Source: an uncultured Bacteroidota bacterium
Lineage (GTDB): Bacteria > Bacteroidota > Bacteroidia > 2-12-FULL-35-15
Length of the DNA stretch: 7,746 nucleotides
Assembly: GCA_903881065.1 (NCBI GenBank)
Contig: CAIRRW010000431.1
Span: 1-7,746, forward strand
Direction of reading: 5' to 3'
This document shows positions 4,359 to 7,746 of the stretch, piece after piece. Both the position numbers and the translations under genes were made by a program. Position 1 is the first letter of the stretch; every line of letters begins with the position of its first letter. The notes under the pieces are model-generated. The model saw only the letters and a program-made list of their open reading frames with translations, searched no databases and was not told the origin of the DNA.

Positions 4359-5101
4359 GGGGCAAGAGCAACTTTTTTGTCGCGAAGGATAAAATTCTGA
4401 CCCAGATAAACTCTTCTCACCTGCTCATCATTTGCCAAATCTTCCGCGCTTCCGGCTTTCATAATACTTCCTTCAAATAGTAAATATGCTCTATCAGTAA
4501 TCTGCAATGTTTCCTGCACATTATGGTCGGTAATTAATATGCCGATATTTTTTTGTTTCAGCTTCGCTACAATGGATTGAATATCTTCAACCGCAATAGG
4601 GTCAACGCCTGCAAAAGGTTCATCAAGCAATATAAATTTAGGATTTGCAGCAAGGCAGCGGGCAATTTCTGTTCTTCTTCTTTCACCACCGGATAACCTG
4701 TCGCCAAGGTTTTTACGAATATGGGTAAGATGAAATTCGTTTAATAATTCTTCCAGATTATGCGCCTGTTCTTCTTTGCTCAGCTTTGTCATTTCGAGTA
4801 TTGCTCGCACATTATCTTCCACACTCAACTTCCTAAAAACAGATGCTTCCTGCGCCAGATAACCTATACCAAGCTGAGCACGTTTATACATCGGCTCGTC
4901 GGTAATATCTTTATCATCAAGATATATTTTTCCGGAATTAGGTTTTATCATTCCTACTATCATATAAAAAGAAGTTGTTTTTCCGGCACCGTTTGGCCCA
5001 AGCAAACCAACAATCTCACCTTGATGTACTTCAACACTTACATTCTTGGCAACCGTTCTGTTTTTATACTTCTTTATTAAATTATCCGTACGTAAAATCA
5101 T
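4355..5101 (-). CDS. lptB: LPS export ABC transporter ATP-binding protein
   Basis: LptB is the cytoplasmic ATPase of the LptB2FG transporter, which extracts lipopolysaccharide from the inner membrane and drives it through LptC-LptA-LptD to the surface. The 248-residue product has the normal length and every ABC motif: Walker A GPNGAGKTT (35-43), Q-loop Gln84 in GYLAQE, signature LSGGE (136-140) followed by RRRTEIAR, Walker B FILLDEP (156-162), D-loop GVDP (165-168) and H-loop His193 in TDHNV. The block GIGYLAQEASVFRKLSVEDN and the ending of the signature helix are LptB-like rather than those of amino-acid importers. No lptF, lptG, lptC or lptA is nearby, so the ATPase gene is separated from its partners. 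It ends in a 4-bp overlap with the DinB-like gene and diverges from the aminotransferase gene. Confidence 0.93.
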   Translation of the reverse strand: MILRTDNLIKKYKNRTVAKNVSVEVHQGEIVGLLGPNGAGKTTSFYMIVGMIKPNSGKIYLDDKDITDEPMYKRAQLGIGYLAQEASVFRKLSVEDNVRAILEMTKLSKEEQAHNLEELLNEFHLTHIRKNLGDRLSGGERRRTEIARCLAANPKFILLDEPFAGVDPIAVEDIQSIVAKLKQKNIGILITDHNVQETLQITDRAYLLFEGSIMKAGSAEDLANDEQVRRVYLGQNFILRDKKVALAP

Positions 5102-5124
5102 GCTTTCCCTAGTTATTATATTTA

Positions 5125-5132
5125 CAAATGTA
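5125..5132 (-). promoter_or_regulatory. lptB: -7 promoter element of lptB
   Basis: Minus-strand TACATTTG matches TAnnTTTG fully and lies 23 bp upstream of the lptB ATG. Predicted start is near 5120, giving a leader of about 20 bases. No TTG/TTTG -33 element is visible; the upstream DNA is T-rich on this strand. Confidence 0.5.
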
Positions 5133-5135
5133 GAA

Positions 5136-5172
5136 CAGTTTGTTGATATGAAAAAATTATATTTTCAAACTG
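5136..5172. repeat. 7-bp inverted repeat upstream of the lptB -7 element
   Basis: CAGTTTG (5136-5142) and CAAACTG (5166-5172) are exact reverse complements with 23 bp between them. Their centres are 30 bp apart, about three helical turns, and the first arm lies next to the lptB -7 element. A chance origin is quite possible. Confidence 0.25.
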
Positions 5173-5227
5173 ACAAATTTCAATAATAAATAATAAATAA
5201 AATGACCTTTAAGTAATCCGTTTTTAT

Positions 5228-5235
5228 TACATTTG
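5228..5235 (+). promoter_or_regulatory. -7 promoter element of the aminotransferase gene
   Basis: TACATTTG, identical to the lptB element on the opposite strand, matches TAnnTTTG fully. Predicted start near 5240 gives a leader of about 37 bases before the ATG at 5277. The manC gene downstream has no clear promoter and may share this one. Confidence 0.5.
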
Positions 5236-5276
5236 CTCCACTTCAAAATAAAATTAAACAATATTTAATAAAGCGC

Positions 5277-6572
5277 ATGAGCACAAACACAATTGAAAAA
5301 AACATAGACCTGAAAGTATCAAAACTTGCAGACAATATTATAGGATCGGAAATTATTAAACTGGCTGCAGAAGTAAATGAGAAAATAAAGAAAGGAGAAA
5401 AGGTTTATAATCTTACTATAGGTGATTTTAACCCTAAAGTATTTCCGATACCTGCCGAATTAAAACAGCTGATAATAAAAGCGTACGAAGATGACCAAAC
5501 CAATTACCCTGCTGCCGATGGCATGTTGGAATTGCGCGAAGCCGTTTCCAAACTACTTAAACAACGTGGTGATTTGGATTATAAAACAGATGAAATTGTA
5601 ATTGCAGGCGGTGCCCGTCCGGTAATTTATTCTATTTTCAAAGTATTGGTTGACGAAGGAGATTCAGTTATTTTCCCAGTTCCTTCCTGGAATAACAATC
5701 ATTATACTTACATGAACAATGCAAAGGAGATAGTTATTGAAACATCTCCTGAAAATAAATTTATGCCTACCGCTGCGGATTTAAAACCACATATTGGCGT
5801 AGCTAATCTTATAGCTTTGTGTTCGCCACTAAATCCAACAGGTACTACATTCAAGAAAAAAGATTTGGAAGAGATTTGTGATTTGATACTTGCTGAGAAT
5901 GAAAAGCGAAATGCAGAAAACAAAAAGCCTTTATATTTAATGTACGACCAGATTTATTGGGCATTAACAATGGGTGAAACCAAACATTACAATCCTGTTT
6001 CTCTACGTCCTGAAATGAAAAACTATACTCTTTTTGTTGATGGAATTTCAAAATCACTTGCAGCTACAGGCGTTAGAGTTGGCTGGTGCATGGGGCCTAA
6101 AAAGATAATCGATAAAATTAAAATGCTACTTACTCATGTTGGCGCATGGGCTCCAAAAGCCGAACAGATTGCAGTAGCCGCCTACCTAAACGATTTGCCG
6201 TCGTATGATAAATTTTTATCAGAAATAAAAAATAAAATTAATGTTCGACTTATAGGATTTTATGAAGGATTTAAAAGTTTGAAATCCGAAGGTTTTAAAG
6301 TGGATGCAATTGCTCCGGAAGCTGCTATTTACCTTACTGTTCAGTTTTCACTTCATGGTCAGAAAACTCCTTCAGGAAAAACATTGGAAACAACTAAAGA
6401 TGTTACTAAATACATTTTGGATGAAGCGCAGGTTGCCTTTGTGCCATTTTATGCATTTGGCGCTTCGCCTGATTCTAGCTGGTATCGTTTGTCCGTAGGA
6501 ACATGTAAAGAGGAAGATGTGGCAGCAGTAATCAGTAATTTGAGAAATGCATTAAGCAAATTGACTGCTTAA
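5277..6572 (+). CDS. PLP-dependent aminotransferase, class I/II
   Basis: A 431-residue fold-type I aminotransferase, longer by 20-40 residues than typical aspartate aminotransferases. Pyridoxal-phosphate residues are in place: Asn186 in SPLNPTGT, Asp224 and Tyr227 in YDQIY, the Schiff-base Lys259 in DGISKSLAATG, Arg267 in GVRVGW, and Arg404 in SWYRLSVG, which binds the substrate carboxylate. The substrate loop reads LTIGDFNPKVFPIP (46-59) instead of the common GEPDF pattern, and PSWNNN (136-141) supplies the stacking-side loop. Overall it resembles the aspartate/aromatic aminotransferase branch, but the amino-donor specificity cannot be read from motifs. Extra length is in two loops, at about 205-220 (Asn/Lys-rich) and 360-375. 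It starts at an ATG with the -7 element 42 bp upstream, and the manC gene follows after 54 bp on the same strand. Confidence 0.88.
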   Translation: MSTNTIEKNIDLKVSKLADNIIGSEIIKLAAEVNEKIKKGEKVYNLTIGDFNPKVFPIPAELKQLIIKAYEDDQTNYPAADGMLELREAVSKLLKQRGDLDYKTDEIVIAGGARPVIYSIFKVLVDEGDSVIFPVPSWNNNHYTYMNNAKEIVIETSPENKFMPTAADLKPHIGVANLIALCSPLNPTGTTFKKKDLEEICDLILAENEKRNAENKKPLYLMYDQIYWALTMGETKHYNPVSLRPEMKNYTLFVDGISKSLAATGVRVGWCMGPKKIIDKIKMLLTHVGAWAPKAEQIAVAAYLNDLPSYDKFLSEIKNKINVRLIGFYEGFKSLKSEGFKVDAIAPEAAIYLTVQFSLHGQKTPSGKTLETTKDVTKYILDEAQVAFVPFYAFGASPDSSWYRLSVGTCKEEDVAAVISNLRNALSKLTA

Positions 6573-6626
6573 AATTAAGCAAAAAGAGAGATTAAAAATT
6601 GATATTTAATTGTAATAAAAAATAAA

Positions 6627-7718
6627 GTGTTAAAAAATAATTATTGTGTAATAATGGCTGGCGGTATTGGAAGCCGCTTTTGGCCAATGAGTAGAACTGC
6701 ACACCCAAAACAGTTTTTGGATATTTTAGGTACCGGTCAAACTTTACTTCAGCAAACATACAACCGTTTTCTAAGGCTTTGTCCAAAAGAAAATATATAT
6801 ATCGTAACGAATGATTTATATGTTGGTCTGGTAAACGAACAATTAAGTGGAATTGATAGTAAAAACGTTTTGAGTGAACCTGCTCGTAAAAACACAGCAC
6901 CTTGTGTGGCATATGCCTGCTATAAAATAGCTCAGCAAAATCCAAATGCGTTAACAGTTATTGCGCCTTCGGATCACCTGATAGCAAAAGAAGATACTTT
7001 TGTAAAGGCTATTAAATCCTGCTTTAAGAAAGCAGCAAAAGAAGATTGTTTGGTTACGCTAGGCCTTCGTCCTAGCAGACCAGATACAGGTTATGGCTAT
7101 ATTCAGTTTGTTGAATCAGAGCAAACAGAAACGGATAAACGGATTAAAAAAGTAAAAACGTTTACTGAGAAGCCTGACTTGGAAATGGCAAAATTCTTTT
7201 TGAAAAGCGGAGATTTCCTATGGAATTCAGGCATATTTGTTTGGAGTGTTAAAAGTGTTATTAAAGCATTTGAAATGTATTCTCCTGATTTGGATTTAAT
7301 TTTCAAGGAGGGAAATGATGTTTACAACACACCAAAGGAAAGTGAGTTTATTACAAAAGCATATAGTAACTGCAAGAATATTTCCATTGATTATGCAATC
7401 ATGGAAAAAGCAACCAACGTTTATGTCCGCGCATCAGTAATTGGCTGGAGCGATTTAGGAACGTGGGGTTCATTATACGAACATGTAAAACAGGATAAAA
7501 ACAACAATGCTGTGGTTGGTAAAAACGTGATGCTCTACGATTCAAAAAATTGTATTGTAAATGTGCCAAAAGACAAATTGGTTATCATGCAAGGATTGGA
7601 AGATTATATTGTTGTTGAATCTGATGGTATTTTGCTTATCTGTAAAAAAGAAGATGAGCAGCAGATACGAACTTTTGTTAATGATGTTAAAGTAGCTAAA
7701 GGTGAAAAATTTGTTTGA
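6627..7718 (+). CDS. manC: Mannose-1-phosphate guanylyltransferase
   Basis: Cytoplasmic enzyme making GDP-mannose and pyrophosphate from mannose-1-phosphate and GTP, feeding mannose and GDP-fucose/rhamnose-type sugars into LPS, capsule or glycoprotein synthesis. The 363-residue product is the single-domain form, without the phosphomannose isomerase domain fused in many proteobacterial ManC proteins. Visible motifs: nucleotide-binding GGIGSRFWPMSR (12-23) with PKQF after it, EPARKNTAPC (84-93), PSDHL (114-118), GYGYIQF (155-161), FTEKP (179-183), FLWNSGIFVW (197-206) and SIDYAIMEK. I chose GTG at 6627: the next in-frame ATG (6654) would delete the first strand of the nucleotide fold, and a TGA at 6600-6602 closes the frame upstream. 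It follows the aminotransferase gene by 54 bp with no promoter match between, so a shared transcript is plausible. The reason for that pairing is not evident. Confidence 0.92.
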   Translation: MLKNNYCVIMAGGIGSRFWPMSRTAHPKQFLDILGTGQTLLQQTYNRFLRLCPKENIYIVTNDLYVGLVNEQLSGIDSKNVLSEPARKNTAPCVAYACYKIAQQNPNALTVIAPSDHLIAKEDTFVKAIKSCFKKAAKEDCLVTLGLRPSRPDTGYGYIQFVESEQTETDKRIKKVKTFTEKPDLEMAKFFLKSGDFLWNSGIFVWSVKSVIKAFEMYSPDLDLIFKEGNDVYNTPKESEFITKAYSNCKNISIDYAIMEKATNVYVRASVIGWSDLGTWGSLYEHVKQDKNNNAVVGKNVMLYDSKNCIVNVPKDKLVIMQGLEDYIVVESDGILLICKKEDEQQIRTFVNDVKVAKGEKFV

Positions 7719-7746
7719 TTATAATTTTCATTAATAATAACAAACA

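Noticed and set aside
5179..5202. AATAATA-type short repeats between lptB and the aminotransferase gene
   Set aside because: Low-complexity A/T sequence; the periodicity is what such composition produces by chance.
6584..6612. ATTAAA/TTTAAT dyad between the aminotransferase and manC genes
   Set aside because: A six-pair stem of A-T pairs only, without a T-run, is too weak for a terminator.

Overview
The window looks like a piece of a low-GC Bacteroidota (Bacteroidetes) chromosome. The evidence is the gene content (a short stand-alone PurS behind PssA, an LptB-type ATPase, a single-domain ManC), the A/T-rich starts with no clear Shine-Dalgarno sequences, and several matches to the Bacteroidota -7 promoter element TAnnTTTG just upstream of genes. 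I cannot name genus or species. I saw no tRNA, rRNA, CRISPR array, insertion sequence or phage gene.

Layout. Positions 1-1234 hold two minus-strand genes 25 bp apart: a tandem-domain universal stress protein, then the N-terminal part of a nitroreductase cut by the left edge. Their upstream region (about 1280-1370) is the most information-rich non-coding stretch. It holds one strong and one weaker FNR/CRP-type box 22 bp apart, -7 elements facing both ways, and a 10-bp inverted repeat around them. Positions 1476-2027 encode a DUF1697 protein on the plus strand. Positions 2028-2798 lack a recognisable gene. They contain a hairpin, a 21-bp tandem repeat whose minus-strand reading gives a VLAKELE-type heptad peptide, and four degenerate octamers just before the pssA promoter. 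Positions 2799-3759 carry pssA (phosphatidylserine synthase) and purS, overlapping by 23 bp. Positions 3843-4358 encode a DinB-like metal-binding protein whose stop codon interlocks with that of lptB (4355-5101, minus). From a shared 175-bp intergenic region, lptB and a class I/II aminotransferase gene (5277-6572, plus) diverge. A mannose-1-phosphate guanylyltransferase gene (6627-7718) follows the aminotransferase.

How the genes relate. Most are unconnected housekeeping functions: phospholipid synthesis, a purine-synthesis subunit, LPS export, amino-acid metabolism and GDP-mannose supply. PssA, LptB and ManC all feed the cell envelope but are not in one operon. The usp-nitroreductase pair with FNR-like boxes suggests an oxygen- or redox-responsive unit; that is inference from motifs and pairing. 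I found no convincing undescribed multi-gene system. The best second-look items are the usp control region and the 21-bp repeat array.
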